Shown here: positions 34,627 through 44,040 of the stretch, one piece after another
Position numbering within the stretch: position 1 is the stretch's first letter
Layout of the letters: the number at the start of each line of letters is the position of its first letter
The notes under the pieces: model-generated
Databases searched by the model: none
Told to the model about the DNA's origin: nothing
What the model saw: only the letters and a program-made list of their open reading frames with translations
Assembly (NCBI RefSeq): GCF_025353885.1
Contig: NZ_JANXNX010000113.1
Coordinates: forward strand, 18,951-82,950
DNA: 64,000 nt
From: Sphingomonas sp.
GTDB lineage: Bacteria > Pseudomonadota > Alphaproteobacteria > Sphingomonadales > Sphingomonadaceae
Direction of reading: 5' to 3'
Made by a program: the position numbers and the translations under genes

Positions 34627-34791
34627 CTATTTAACGAATTTCGTCCATATTAATTTCTCAAGTCCGCTGAGCTTTTCGGCCGCCAGTTCGAGTGTGCGCG
34701 TCTGCTTGCGTCCGCCTGCCGTTCGAAAACGGGTTAACGTGCCCGGAAGCAGAACCAACAATTCCCCGGAATCTTGCAAGATGACAGGCAC
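34627..34791 (-). CDS. Possible small protein of unknown function
   Basis: 54 codons from GTG: PVILQDSGELLVLLPGTLTR, then a basic stretch GGRKQTRTLELAAEKLSG and EKLIWTKFVK. The composition looks coding and it occupies a 360-bp gap, but the ribosome-binding site is poor and no family is recognised. It may be a remnant. The rest of the gap shows nothing. Confidence 0.25.
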   Translation of the reverse strand: MPVILQDSGELLVLLPGTLTRFRTAGGRKQTRTLELAAEKLSGLEKLIWTKFVK

Positions 34792-34837
34792 CTGGTGCTA
34801 AGCCACCAAGTAGCGACGTTGCTGCGCGCACCGATTG

Positions 34838-36403
34838 TCAGGGCGCACCTAAAGCTTGCGCCGCTGCTTTTACGGCGTCGAGTTGCTCGGGGAATAGTGG
34901 TGGTCGTACCGTGACACCGGCGTTGCCGATTTCCAATATGGTAGTCTGGCCTGGCGCGTAGGCAGGCCAACGAACGTTCGCCGAGGTTCCTGGCGCGCCG
35001 GTCTTGGCGAAATTTGTCCAGTAAGTCTGCATCGCTTCGGCGATCACTCGGTCCTCGGCGCTCGCTGCAGGAATGAGCCGGCCGCCCAAGCGCGTCGCCA
35101 CGGCAGGCAACGCAGTAAAGACATAGGGCACTTCAGCGCCGTGAACCGCACCGGGTTCGGCGCCTCGCAAAGCTTTGGGGACATACGAAAAATAGTAGCG
35201 GAATATCGGCATGCCCGCATCCACGCCTTTATCCGCCAGATAGCGATCCGGCTCAGTCATCAGTGAAACAGTAGCCAGGTTGAACGCCGCCCGCATGGCA
35301 TCGCCCTCTCCGAACAACTGGATCGCCTTTTCCTGAGAAATCCCGCTACGTTTGAAAACCGCGCTAGGATTGGCACTTATGACCAACGCAAAAAGGCTGG
35401 ATTCAAAGCTGTTGCCGCCAAGCAGATAAGGAATTTTCATTTGGTGGCCTTTTGCAAAAGCCATATCGGTGCGTTCCCGAATAATGCGTCCGTCGATCAT
35501 CGGCTTGGGTATGGCTGGATCAAGCAAAGTAACGGCTTCACCCAAAACTGCGTTCGTCGAAAGCGCCCGGAGGGCTGACGCGGTCCCGGCGCCGTCGCCG
35601 GTAATTCCTTGTCGAGTTGCAAACGCGATGCCGCTCGCTTCGGCGGTGGCCAGGGATGGCGGATCGGTTCGTCCGAAACCCGACTGGGCGATTGCCTTGA
35701 CGAACAAACCCCTCGCTTCAGGTGTCGTCATCAAAATATTGACAGAAATCGCGCCCGCCGATTCGCCGAAGATAGTCACGTTCTCGGGATCACCGCCGAA
35801 CGCAGAAATGTTCTTCTTGACCCATTTGAGTGCCGCAATTTGATCCTGTATTCCATAATTGCCGATTGGCTCGAGATTGGAGCGAACGTCGATTGCCGGG
35901 TGCGCGAAAAAGCCGAACCTTCCCAAACGATAATTGAAGCTGACCAGCACCACGTCCCTGCCGACGAACGGCGTGCCATTATAAAAGGGCGAGGCACTGG
36001 ATCCGACAACGAAGCCACCACCATATATCCAGACCATGACCGGCAAGCGCTTGTGCAAATGATTGCGCTTCGTCCACACATTGGCGGTCAGACAATCCTC
36101 GCTCTGGGTGTTTCCTCCATCAAGACCGCTCTTAGCCTGAACGCACGACGCGCCGAACGCGGTGGCAGATCGAATGCCGGACCATTTGACGACCGGCTGT
36201 GGCGCTCGCCAGCGGAGCGATCCGACGGGCGGAGCGGCAAACGGAATTCCCTTAAATGCGGCGACGTCGCCTTCGAGCGTGCCCTGAATCGTTCCATCGG
36301 CTGTCATCACCCGATCCATCGACAATTGGTCCTTTGCCGAGACTTCCCTTGTCGCCATCGAAAGCACGAACGCGGCGAACCCCAGTCTGATCAGTTTACC
36401 CAC
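34838..36403 (-). CDS. Type-B carboxylesterase, exported
   Basis: 521 aa alpha/beta hydrolase of the carboxylesterase/lipase (COesterase) family. N-terminal signal sequence (IRLGFAAFVLSMATREVSA), then GTIQGTLEGDVAAFKGIPFA, SEDCLTANVW, oxyanion hole YGGGF (127-131), nucleophile Ser215 in FGESAGAISV, and a catalytic His in PGAVHGAEVPYVF. It cleaves carboxylic esters in the periplasm or outside. Last gene of a four-gene minus-strand run (TonB receptor, haem-propeller lipoprotein, PQQ dehydrogenase, esterase), 108 bp after the PQQ gene, so it may release an alcohol for that enzyme (inference). Confidence 0.9.
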   Translation of the reverse strand: MGKLIRLGFAAFVLSMATREVSAKDQLSMDRVMTADGTIQGTLEGDVAAFKGIPFAAPPVGSLRWRAPQPVVKWSGIRSATAFGASCVQAKSGLDGGNTQSEDCLTANVWTKRNHLHKRLPVMVWIYGGGFVVGSSASPFYNGTPFVGRDVVLVSFNYRLGRFGFFAHPAIDVRSNLEPIGNYGIQDQIAALKWVKKNISAFGGDPENVTIFGESAGAISVNILMTTPEARGLFVKAIAQSGFGRTDPPSLATAEASGIAFATRQGITGDGAGTASALRALSTNAVLGEAVTLLDPAIPKPMIDGRIIRERTDMAFAKGHQMKIPYLLGGNSFESSLFALVISANPSAVFKRSGISQEKAIQLFGEGDAMRAAFNLATVSLMTEPDRYLADKGVDAGMPIFRYYFSYVPKALRGAEPGAVHGAEVPYVFTALPAVATRLGGRLIPAASAEDRVIAEAMQTYWTNFAKTGAPGTSANVRWPAYAPGQTTILEIGNAGVTVRPPLFPEQLDAVKAAAQALGAP

Positions 36404-36511
36404 GTTACTTCCTTCCTGTTACTGACAACGGGCCTTGCGCCGACGATGAGCAAACCACGATAGCCGGAGGCACTGCTTTGCGGTCAACAGACACGTCACC
36501 AGACGTGTTTG

Positions 36512-38551
36512 TCACTTGAGGCTACGCACGGGCAGCGCAAACGCCATGACGGAATCGCCGGTTTTTGTGCCGGTAAAAGCGTGACCTCCAGCAGCAATCA
36601 CGACATATTGCCTTCCATGATAAATATAGGTCATCGGGGTTGCCTGCCCCCCGGCCGGAAGGCGACCTTTCCATAGCTCCCGGCCATTGGAGACATCGAA
36701 AGCGCGAAGATAATTATCGAGTGTGGCGCCCAGAAAGATCAGGCCGCCTCGGGTAATGGCAGGGCCGCCGACATTGGGCGTTCCAAACGGAAGCGCAATT
36801 CCCGCGGGGGCAAGGTCCCTCGTGGTTCCTATGGTCCTTCGCCAGACGATTTTTCCGGTCGAAAGGTCTACCCCTGCCATGACGCCCCATGGTGGCGGGC
36901 TGCAGGGCAAGCCCAAAGGCGAGGCAAGCATCCCGCGCGACATGGTGTAGGGCGCACCTTCCATTGGGGCCGCTTCTGCGCGGTCGGTAATGGGACCGGT
37001 TTTTCTGCGGTCCAACTCTTTCACGTTCAGTCGGGAAAAAGACGCGACATTGCTAAGATTCACCACCATTAAATTGCGACTGGCGTCGTAAGCCGCGCTG
37101 CCCCAATTGGCGCCTCCCCCGTAAAAAGGATAGGCCAGTGTGCCCTTGACGGTCGATGGGGTAAAAAGGCCATCGCCTCGCAAGTTCTTGATCTTGTTCG
37201 AGCAAGCCAGCTTGTCCCACAAGGTTATGCCAAATGCGTCGGCGGGGTTCAGCCGATCATTGACCAAAAGCGGAGTATTAACCGGGAAAGGCTGGGTCGG
37301 CGAGAGGACCTCTCCGGGGACACCGCCTTGCGGAACGGGCCTTTCCTCGACCGGTAGAAACGGTTTGCCGGTATCGCGGTCGAGAACGAAAACCATCCCG
37401 GTCTTCGTAACCTGGGCGACAACGTCATGCGCCTTCCCACCGCGCCAAACCTGATAAAGCCCCGGCTGGGCGGGGACATCAAAATCCCATAAATCGTGAT
37501 GCACCGTCTGGAATTGCCAAATGACTTTCCCCGTTTCGGCATTCAGCGCGACGACGGAATTCGCATAGCGATTGTCACCCACGCGATTGCCGCCATAATA
37601 ATCCGGGCTCGGGCTGGAGGTCGGAAGGAAAACCATTCCGCGTTCTTCATCCACCGAAATGGTCGACCAAATATTTGCATGACCCGTTCCTCTGGCGGAA
37701 TTTCCTGCCCAATTGTCCGCTGCGGGGTCATTCGGATCCTGGGGTATAGGATTGAACTCCCATTTCAGGGCACCGGTGCGCGTGTCATAGGCATGAACCG
37801 TGCCCAGCGGTGCTTTAGTCCGAACGCTGTCGGTGATCGCCGACCCGGTAATGACGGTATTTCCTATGATGGCGGGCGCCGAGGTGATTTGATATTCTCC
37901 CGGCCACACCAAGGGTTCGCTTGGTCTTACTTGGACCTGGCCTTGTTGGCCGAAGTCGGGGCAGGGCTTCCCAGTAATCGCATCAAGGGCAATTAGTCGT
38001 GAATCTACTGTGCCCATAAATATCCGTGAGGCACATAGGCTGCCCACGCTGGACTGCGTTCCTTTCCAGTAGGATACGCCTCTGCAATTATACTGGTTGC
38101 CTGGTTTGCGGTCGGTCGAGATTTTAGGATCGAACCGCCACAATTCGGTTCCCTTTGCCGGATCGAGTGCAATAACCTGATTAAACTGGGTGCACAGGAC
38201 AAGCATGTTTTCGACAAGAATGGGCGTGTTTTCGAAAGCCGACGATCTTCTAACATTTTCGTGCCCGCGAAAGGCGCCCGTGTGGAATTCCCAAGCTGTT
38301 TCCAGATTTTGGACATTGGCCGGGGTAATCTGGTCGGCCGCCGAAAAACGTGTTCCTTTCCCGTCACCCCCATAGGCTGCCCAGCCTGTGGTGAACCCGC
38401 CCGGCAGCGGCCTCACAATCTCAGCCCGGCCGTCGATCGTGAGATCTTTGGTTAGGCCCAACATATTCCAGAATGCCGACCCCCCAAGAAAACTGATGGC
38501 AATGAAGGCGCCGACAAGAATGGCGAAGAGTTTGATTCGGGTTCGTTTCAT
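36512..38551 (-). CDS. PQQ-dependent dehydrogenase, glucose/quinate type, with single N-terminal anchor
   Basis: 679 aa quinoprotein with one hydrophobic segment (KLFAILVGAFIAISFLGGSA, 8-27) instead of the four to five TM helices of membrane glucose dehydrogenase. The eight-bladed propeller shows repeated tryptophan-dock motifs (ALDPAKGTELWRFDPK, YDTRTGALKWEFNPI, ALNAETGKVIWQFQ, VDLSTGKIVWRR, FDVSNGRELWKGR) and the family marker TVHHDLWDFDVPAQPG. It oxidises an alcohol or sugar in the periplasm and passes electrons to quinone or a cytochrome. No haem motif of its own; the neighbouring lipoprotein has a CxxCH, a possible partner. PQQ synthesis genes are not in the window. Confidence 0.91.
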   Translation of the reverse strand: MKRTRIKLFAILVGAFIAISFLGGSAFWNMLGLTKDLTIDGRAEIVRPLPGGFTTGWAAYGGDGKGTRFSAADQITPANVQNLETAWEFHTGAFRGHENVRRSSAFENTPILVENMLVLCTQFNQVIALDPAKGTELWRFDPKISTDRKPGNQYNCRGVSYWKGTQSSVGSLCASRIFMGTVDSRLIALDAITGKPCPDFGQQGQVQVRPSEPLVWPGEYQITSAPAIIGNTVITGSAITDSVRTKAPLGTVHAYDTRTGALKWEFNPIPQDPNDPAADNWAGNSARGTGHANIWSTISVDEERGMVFLPTSSPSPDYYGGNRVGDNRYANSVVALNAETGKVIWQFQTVHHDLWDFDVPAQPGLYQVWRGGKAHDVVAQVTKTGMVFVLDRDTGKPFLPVEERPVPQGGVPGEVLSPTQPFPVNTPLLVNDRLNPADAFGITLWDKLACSNKIKNLRGDGLFTPSTVKGTLAYPFYGGGANWGSAAYDASRNLMVVNLSNVASFSRLNVKELDRRKTGPITDRAEAAPMEGAPYTMSRGMLASPLGLPCSPPPWGVMAGVDLSTGKIVWRRTIGTTRDLAPAGIALPFGTPNVGGPAITRGGLIFLGATLDNYLRAFDVSNGRELWKGRLPAGGQATPMTYIYHGRQYVVIAAGGHAFTGTKTGDSVMAFALPVRSLK

Positions 38552-38614
38552 ACTGAGACTATCACGATCCGTAGAACCCGACCATTCGAGCCGCGCCGCG
38601 CAAAGCCTTGCCCG

Positions 38615-40342
38615 TCAAAGGGGTTTTATCCGCACGAAAGCGGAACTGCCGCCCTCTATCGTCGCCGAGGGATATTGTGAATAACTGGTCCAAACGGTCC
38701 CGTCCTTGCCGAAATTTATTTCGCGGCAAAAGGTGACATGGCTGGGGAGCTGATACGTCACGACTTTTCCCGTTGCCGGATCGAGATGCATCATCGTGTC
38801 CGAATTGGTGCCGCAGGCCCAGACGCTATCATCGCGGGGATCGACGGCAAGCGCATAAACCGCGTCTCCCTTGCCCGTCGGCAAATCGAAGCGCGTGAAT
38901 TTGTTCGCAGCTGGGTCGTATTTGTAGATATTTCCTTCCGCATAGGAGGGGATCCACAAATTCCCCTTCGAGTCCGACCGGAAACGCCGGGGACCGCCAA
39001 AGGGCGTACCGATCATTTTAAACTTTTTTGTCTTTTTGTCGAAATAGCCGATGCGGCGACTGTTGAACTGGCTGAACCAGATTTTGCCATCGGGCGTGAC
39101 GGCAATACCGTAAGGGATAGCGTTAATTTCGTCCTGCGCGGCGATAACATCGTTACCTGCGCGCTGCTTCAGCATCTCCTGCATGGCGCGTGCGGGATTG
39201 GCCGCGTCGGCTTGAACTTGTGTGCGCGTTGGCATTGCGTAGAGGACAATCTTGTCCGTTACAGGGTCGATCGTTCCAAGCTGATTCGTATGGCTGACCG
39301 TAAACCAAAGCTGCCCGTCTTTGTCGAACCGCATGGTGTGCGGATACAGGCCGGCAGCGTATGACATCTCATACACCTTCATCTTGTTAGTGGTGACGTC
39401 TAGGCTCGCAATCATATTGCCCAAGGCATAGGTGAACCACATTTTTCCATCGGGACCCTGCAACACCGTATGCAGCAGCAACGGTGAGCCCTCGGGCCGG
39501 TTCTTTGGCCTGAGGTCGGCCAACTCCTTGATCTCGTTGGTTTTCGGATTCAGGCGCCAGATGTTGCTGCCAATTGTGTCTACGCCATAGATATTCCCGT
39601 CGGGACCGACGGCAACGTCGTGCATGCTGTGCGTACTGTCTTTCAGTCGCCATTCGGTAATTTCGACGTGGGTGGCCGTGCCGCTCGGCGCGTCGGGGAT
39701 ACGCGGCATCCCCAGCTTTCCCTGATAATCAAACGCGGCGGTCAGCGCATCGGCCATGCCGTCCCGGGTTTCCCGGGTCAGCAGGGCACGCGTGCCCTTG
39801 TTTGCCATGCGCTCATAAACGCCAGCCCAATCGGCGCGCCCCTTGTGAATGCGGGTATTGGGATAGCCCATCTGGTGACACATCATGCACTGCACGCGAA
39901 ACTCCGTATTCATGCGGGCGGTGGGCACGTTGATCCGCTCGGCCCACACGTTCGCTGGCAAGTCCGCGAGCAATTGTTCCTGAGATGCAGGCACCAGGCT
40001 TGCCTCAATCTCTTTCATGCCTGGTTTCAGATCGAGCAACTGATCGGCAAAACCGACGTGGCGGACACGAACCTTGTTTTCATCGCTGGCAATTTCGGGA
40101 AAACCGACCCGGCCGTCCTTGTCGGTATACCGGGTGGTCAGTCGCAGTTGGCTGTTGTCCACCACGGTTACCAGCGCGCCTTCGAGCGGCGCACCCTTGT
40201 CGTCCATGATTTTGGCTATGAATTTGGCATTTGACATTTCGCCGACGCGGCCGGAGCCAGCGTCATTCATGCCGTTTTGACATGCCGCAACGACCAAAAG
40301 GCTTGCGCTCGCAAACGCTGTCCAGGGTGTTTTAGTGCGCAT
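38615..40342 (-). CDS. Lipoprotein with CNA/CarboxypepD-like domain, CxxCH haem site and Vgb-like beta-propeller
   Basis: 575 aa. Signal peptide with lipobox VVAAC (Cys21). Residues about 40-115 look like a carboxypeptidase-regulatory/CNA-type beta sandwich (KIMDDKGAPLEGALVTVVDN, TRYTDKDGRVGFPEI). Residues about 145-205 hold CMMCH (Cys152, Cys155, His156), the c-type haem motif, with Met and Trp residues downstream. Residues about 225-560 form repeated blades of virginiamycin-B-lyase/NHL type (DVAVGPDGNIYGVDTIGSN, VLQGPDGKMWFTYALGN, AVTPDGKIWFSQFNSRRIGY, SDSKGNLWIPSYAEGN). 57 bp after the TonB receptor, 63 bp before the PQQ enzyme. Electron transfer plus ring opening or binding is a guess. 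Confidence 0.85.
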   Translation of the reverse strand: MRTKTPWTAFASASLLVVAACQNGMNDAGSGRVGEMSNAKFIAKIMDDKGAPLEGALVTVVDNSQLRLTTRYTDKDGRVGFPEIASDENKVRVRHVGFADQLLDLKPGMKEIEASLVPASQEQLLADLPANVWAERINVPTARMNTEFRVQCMMCHQMGYPNTRIHKGRADWAGVYERMANKGTRALLTRETRDGMADALTAAFDYQGKLGMPRIPDAPSGTATHVEITEWRLKDSTHSMHDVAVGPDGNIYGVDTIGSNIWRLNPKTNEIKELADLRPKNRPEGSPLLLHTVLQGPDGKMWFTYALGNMIASLDVTTNKMKVYEMSYAAGLYPHTMRFDKDGQLWFTVSHTNQLGTIDPVTDKIVLYAMPTRTQVQADAANPARAMQEMLKQRAGNDVIAAQDEINAIPYGIAVTPDGKIWFSQFNSRRIGYFDKKTKKFKMIGTPFGGPRRFRSDSKGNLWIPSYAEGNIYKYDPAANKFTRFDLPTGKGDAVYALAVDPRDDSVWACGTNSDTMMHLDPATGKVVTYQLPSHVTFCREINFGKDGTVWTSYSQYPSATIEGGSSAFVRIKPL

Positions 40343-40399
40343 TATCAGCTCATCCCGTTTTGATCGTTGCGGAGAGGTCTCCTCGTTCCCGTAGTCAGG

Positions 40400-42892
40400 T
40401 CAGAACTTAAAACGCCCCGTTATTCCGTAGGTTCTCGGGTCGTTTGGATAGCCTGTCACACTGCCAGGCTGCGCAACAGCATCGCCGACCGCAGTGTAAT
40501 AACGTGTGTTGAAAAGGTTGCGGGCGTAAACAGATAATTCGAATCCGCTGTTCAGCGCGAGCGTTGTTGACGCATTCACCAGATTGACTTCACGAGTGAA
40601 CATTTTCGCAGCAGCAAACCCGGCGGCTTGTGAGAACCCCGAAAAACCCCGGACGATCTGGACTTTTGACTCGTGCAGATAGTCCATTCGGAGCGACAGC
40701 TTGGTGCCGTCGTTGAATTGATGTGTGTAGGATCCGCCAGTCGAAAATGAGAATGTCGGAATGCCGGTCGGCTTCTCTCCCGACAAGTCGCCGTAAGGTG
40801 ATCCAGTGAAAGAGTCATATCTATTGTGGAGATAGGTCATCGCGAAGAAAAGACTAAGTGGTTTGACTGGATTGACTGTCACATCCAGTTCGGCGCCGCG
40901 CGCAGTCCTGCTGCCCGCATTGGTCAACGCAAAACCAGTGCCCGTAAATGCTACGCTTTGAAAACCTTTGATCTGCTGATCAAAGACAGCAAGGTTGAAG
41001 GAGCCAAAATGAAAATTGCCCTTCAGGCCAACTTCGAAAACTCTTGAATTTTCAGGACCTGCAAAACGTGTGCCGGTGGTCAGGTTCGGCAACGCAAGAC
41101 CTGCGTCACGGACGGGGGAAGACGGTGGCGGCGGACTAGACGCCGGCGATCCCGGGATGAATATGGACGCCGGTGGACGGGAATCCTGCGAGACGTTGAA
41201 TGAACTCGCCTTGAATCCGGTTGCGTATGAAACATAGCCGTTGAGATGGTCGGAAAACTTGTAGGCGGCGCGCGCCGTATAGGACAGCTTGCCGTCCCTT
41301 GTCTTGCCGCTCTCCACCGCATTTGGAAAATTCAGGAACGGCGGCAGGAATTGCAGTCCTTGAAGGGGAAGCAGCGGGTTGGCCGAGGTGTTGGCCAACG
41401 CCGGCGGCACACCGAGTGCGACTCCCAGCGCAACCAGATCGATCGCCGAAAAGGCATCGGTCGTAATTACGTTGGAAATCGCGTCCTTTTCATCCTTGGT
41501 ATACGCCAGCCCGCCCGTCAGGGTAATTCGGTCGGTAACCTTGTAATCGACTGTGCCGAACACCGAATAGGTTCGGTCGTTCACGCGATAGTTGTTCGTG
41601 TCACCAACGCCGGGCTGCGTGAAGGTGTTGACCGGGAGGCCAAGGATACTCTCTACGGCCCTGATGCCGCCCTGTGATAGTATGTTAAGATAAGGCCTGG
41701 CATCCCTGCCAAACAAATTGCGATCTTGGTGCTTTAGTTTTTCATTATAATAAAAACCGCCGACGACAAAATTTAATGGTCCATCGAAATTAGAGACAAG
41801 CCGCAGTTCTTGCGAGAATGTATTGATGTTTGTGTCCGTCAGATTGTCACCCAATATGTCAGCCGGGCCCAAGTCGCCGTCGCTGATAGAATTGGATTTG
41901 AATTCTCGATAGGCGGTGATTGACGAAATTGTCAGGTGTCCCAAGTCGTAATCGATATGGCCGGAAGTCCCGTAATTCTCGATCAGGTTTCGTGCGACGA
42001 TGTTGTTGCGGGTGGTATCAGAAAAGGGCATATTCTGAATGATGTGGCCGCCCGAGGCGATGGCGTCGATAGCGGGGCCCGTAGGTCCATAAAGCGCATA
42101 GACGGAAATGCAGCAATTTTCGTCTATCTTGTCGTAATCTGCAATTAAACGGATCTTTAAAGCGTCGGTGGGGTGGAACAATAACTGTCCACGAACGCCG
42201 TAACGATTGCGATCGTTGAATTTCGCGCGGGTATTCAAGTCGCGTGCATAACCGTCGCGGCTATTGTAATTTCCCGACAGCGAGAATGCTACCTGACTAG
42301 TGATCGGCCCGGTCACGTCGCCCTTTAGGACGACTTGGTTGAAGTTGCCGTAGGTTGCGGAAACCGAGCCGCCATACTTGAATTTCGGCTCTTGCGTGAT
42401 CACGCTGACCACGCCTGCGGAAGCATTCTTGCCGAAGAGGGTGGATTGCGGCCCGCGCAGAACCTCTACCCGCTCCACATTTGGAAGGTCGCTGACCTGA
42501 GCGCCTCCGCGCGGCCGATAAACGCCGTCAATGAAAACGCCGACCGACGGCTCGATACCGGGGTTGCTGCCGCCGTTGCCGAAACCACGAATGCTGAAGC
42601 TCGTACTGATAAGATTTTCGTTTTGAGATACAGCCAGTGATGGGACAAGCGTTTGAATATCGAGCAAATCGCGAATCTGTGCGTCTTCGATTGCTTTCTT
42701 GCCAACGACAGACACCGCTATTGGCGTTTCCTGAAGTGTGGTTTCGCGTTTGGTCGCGGTCACGATGATATCATTAGGGTCGTTGGCTTCGGTGCCTTTA
42801 GCGACGCCCGGATTACCTGAATTTTGAGCCAAGGCCGGGCTGCTCACCGCAAGCGCCAGCAACGAGCCTCCCAAAAACTGCGTGATACGCAT
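40400..42892 (-). CDS. TonB-dependent outer-membrane receptor
   Basis: 830 aa. Signal peptide (GGSLLALAVSSPALAQ), TonB-box-like segment DPNDIIVTATKRETTLQETP, plug domain (VVGKKAIEDAQIRDLLDIQT ... VERVEVLRGPQSTLFGKNAS) and a 22-stranded barrel ending in GITGRFKF with a terminal Phe. It imports a substrate too large or scarce for porins. First gene of the esterase/PQQ cluster and preceded by a TetR gene on the same strand, so substrate-induced expression is likely. Confidence 0.94.
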   Translation of the reverse strand: MRITQFLGGSLLALAVSSPALAQNSGNPGVAKGTEANDPNDIIVTATKRETTLQETPIAVSVVGKKAIEDAQIRDLLDIQTLVPSLAVSQNENLISTSFSIRGFGNGGSNPGIEPSVGVFIDGVYRPRGGAQVSDLPNVERVEVLRGPQSTLFGKNASAGVVSVITQEPKFKYGGSVSATYGNFNQVVLKGDVTGPITSQVAFSLSGNYNSRDGYARDLNTRAKFNDRNRYGVRGQLLFHPTDALKIRLIADYDKIDENCCISVYALYGPTGPAIDAIASGGHIIQNMPFSDTTRNNIVARNLIENYGTSGHIDYDLGHLTISSITAYREFKSNSISDGDLGPADILGDNLTDTNINTFSQELRLVSNFDGPLNFVVGGFYYNEKLKHQDRNLFGRDARPYLNILSQGGIRAVESILGLPVNTFTQPGVGDTNNYRVNDRTYSVFGTVDYKVTDRITLTGGLAYTKDEKDAISNVITTDAFSAIDLVALGVALGVPPALANTSANPLLPLQGLQFLPPFLNFPNAVESGKTRDGKLSYTARAAYKFSDHLNGYVSYATGFKASSFNVSQDSRPPASIFIPGSPASSPPPPSSPVRDAGLALPNLTTGTRFAGPENSRVFEVGLKGNFHFGSFNLAVFDQQIKGFQSVAFTGTGFALTNAGSRTARGAELDVTVNPVKPLSLFFAMTYLHNRYDSFTGSPYGDLSGEKPTGIPTFSFSTGGSYTHQFNDGTKLSLRMDYLHESKVQIVRGFSGFSQAAGFAAAKMFTREVNLVNASTTLALNSGFELSVYARNLFNTRYYTAVGDAVAQPGSVTGYPNDPRTYGITGRFKF

Positions 42893-43260
42893 AATCGTTC
42901 CCCTCCCTTTTACGCCACCTGCTCGTTCAGCACGTGGTCATTTTGTAAATCTATTTCATATTCGATATTCTGGAACAAGCTAGAAAAAGCGCCTGACCAA
43001 TTAATTGCATTTGCGTTTGTGAAGCGGGGGTGAGTGAGAACGTCGCGGCCGTCGCACGATGGGCATTCGGGCAAATCGCGGGTCGTCGTGTATAACGCAG
43101 CGAAACCCTAGGTTTTTCAATTCGACGGACGATCCGGCATCTGTAGACCGGCGTAACGGCAAGGTTAGCGACGGTGGAGCGGCGCTCGCAAGATAAGCAG
43201 GCTCACTGGCCGGACGCAGGCTGCAGTCCGCCGAACAGCCGAAATGCACTTGATCCTACG
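42893..43260. other. 368-bp intergenic region upstream of the TonB receptor
   Basis: No gene supported; probably the promoter and operator region of the receptor cluster. The stretch 42940-43020 is AT-rich (for example ATTTCATATTCGATATTC), in contrast to its surroundings. No clear operator could be named by eye. Confidence 0.4.
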
Positions 43261-43893
43261 CTATGGAGCCAATGCGTTTTGAGGGCGCGCAAGGCTGTTC
43301 AAGCTTGCCACACAAATTGAATCCATCAGCCGATCAGATGTCATGCCCTTGATGGAGGGCACCCACTTGGCAAGCCAAATGAGCATTCCCAGGAGAAGTT
43401 GCACAACCACCTTTGGTTCGCAGGGGACAACCGTACCGTCGCTGATGCCTTCTTCAAGGAAGCGCTCAAACATGTTCGTTAACCGCTCGATCCATTCGCC
43501 GACGTGTTCGCGCTGCGCAACCGCGAGAAAGGAATAGTCCCCGAAGTAGAGCTGCGGTCCGTTATGCTCGGCGTCGTGAAGCATGCCTGCGATGAACAGC
43601 TTTAGCTTTGCAAAGCCTGACGTGCCATCAGCTTCGGCCTCGCCGAGTAGGCGTTCGAATATTTCGAGCGAGTGTATCTGGCACGCGTAAGCCAGCGCCT
43701 GCTTATTCTCGAAATAATAATAGAGCGTCGCATCGCGAAGATCCAGGCCAGCTGCAATCTCGCTCATTGTCGCTAGCGCGTAGCTCTTGACGTTGATCAC
43801 CTTGATCGCAGCACGAATGATCGCAGCGCGCTTTCGATCTGACTTTCGCTGTTGATGCGAGATTGCGGGTTTAGGTGAGACGGGCGCGGCCAT
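43261..43893 (-). CDS. TetR/AcrR family regulator
   Basis: 210 aa from ATG 43893 (MAAPVSPKPA); a longer frame to 43926 is possible. N-terminal HTH: RKRAAIIRAAIKVINVKSYA, LATMSEIAAGLDLRDATLYYYFENKQAL, the classic TetR recognition region. The C-terminal helices resemble those of fatty-acid or CoA-ligand TetR proteins (for example FLAVAQREHVGEWIERLTNM). It lies behind the TonB receptor gene's promoter and on the same strand; it is the likely local regulator, ligand unknown. Confidence 0.88.
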   Translation of the reverse strand: MAAPVSPKPAISHQQRKSDRKRAAIIRAAIKVINVKSYALATMSEIAAGLDLRDATLYYYFENKQALAYACQIHSLEIFERLLGEAEADGTSGFAKLKLFIAGMLHDAEHNGPQLYFGDYSFLAVAQREHVGEWIERLTNMFERFLEEGISDGTVVPCEPKVVVQLLLGMLIWLAKWVPSIKGMTSDRLMDSICVASLNSLARPQNALAP

Positions 43894-44040
43894 GCGTGCT
43901 CGTAGCCGATCAACTGGCTGCCACAAGCTCCAATTTTCCAGCTGTCATAAATATTTAAGGGCGCAATAGGATTGGTTATTTCGCGACCAACGTCTCGGCC
44001 AGCCATTTCAGCGTGCAGACTTGCGCCTCGCGCGTTGCGC

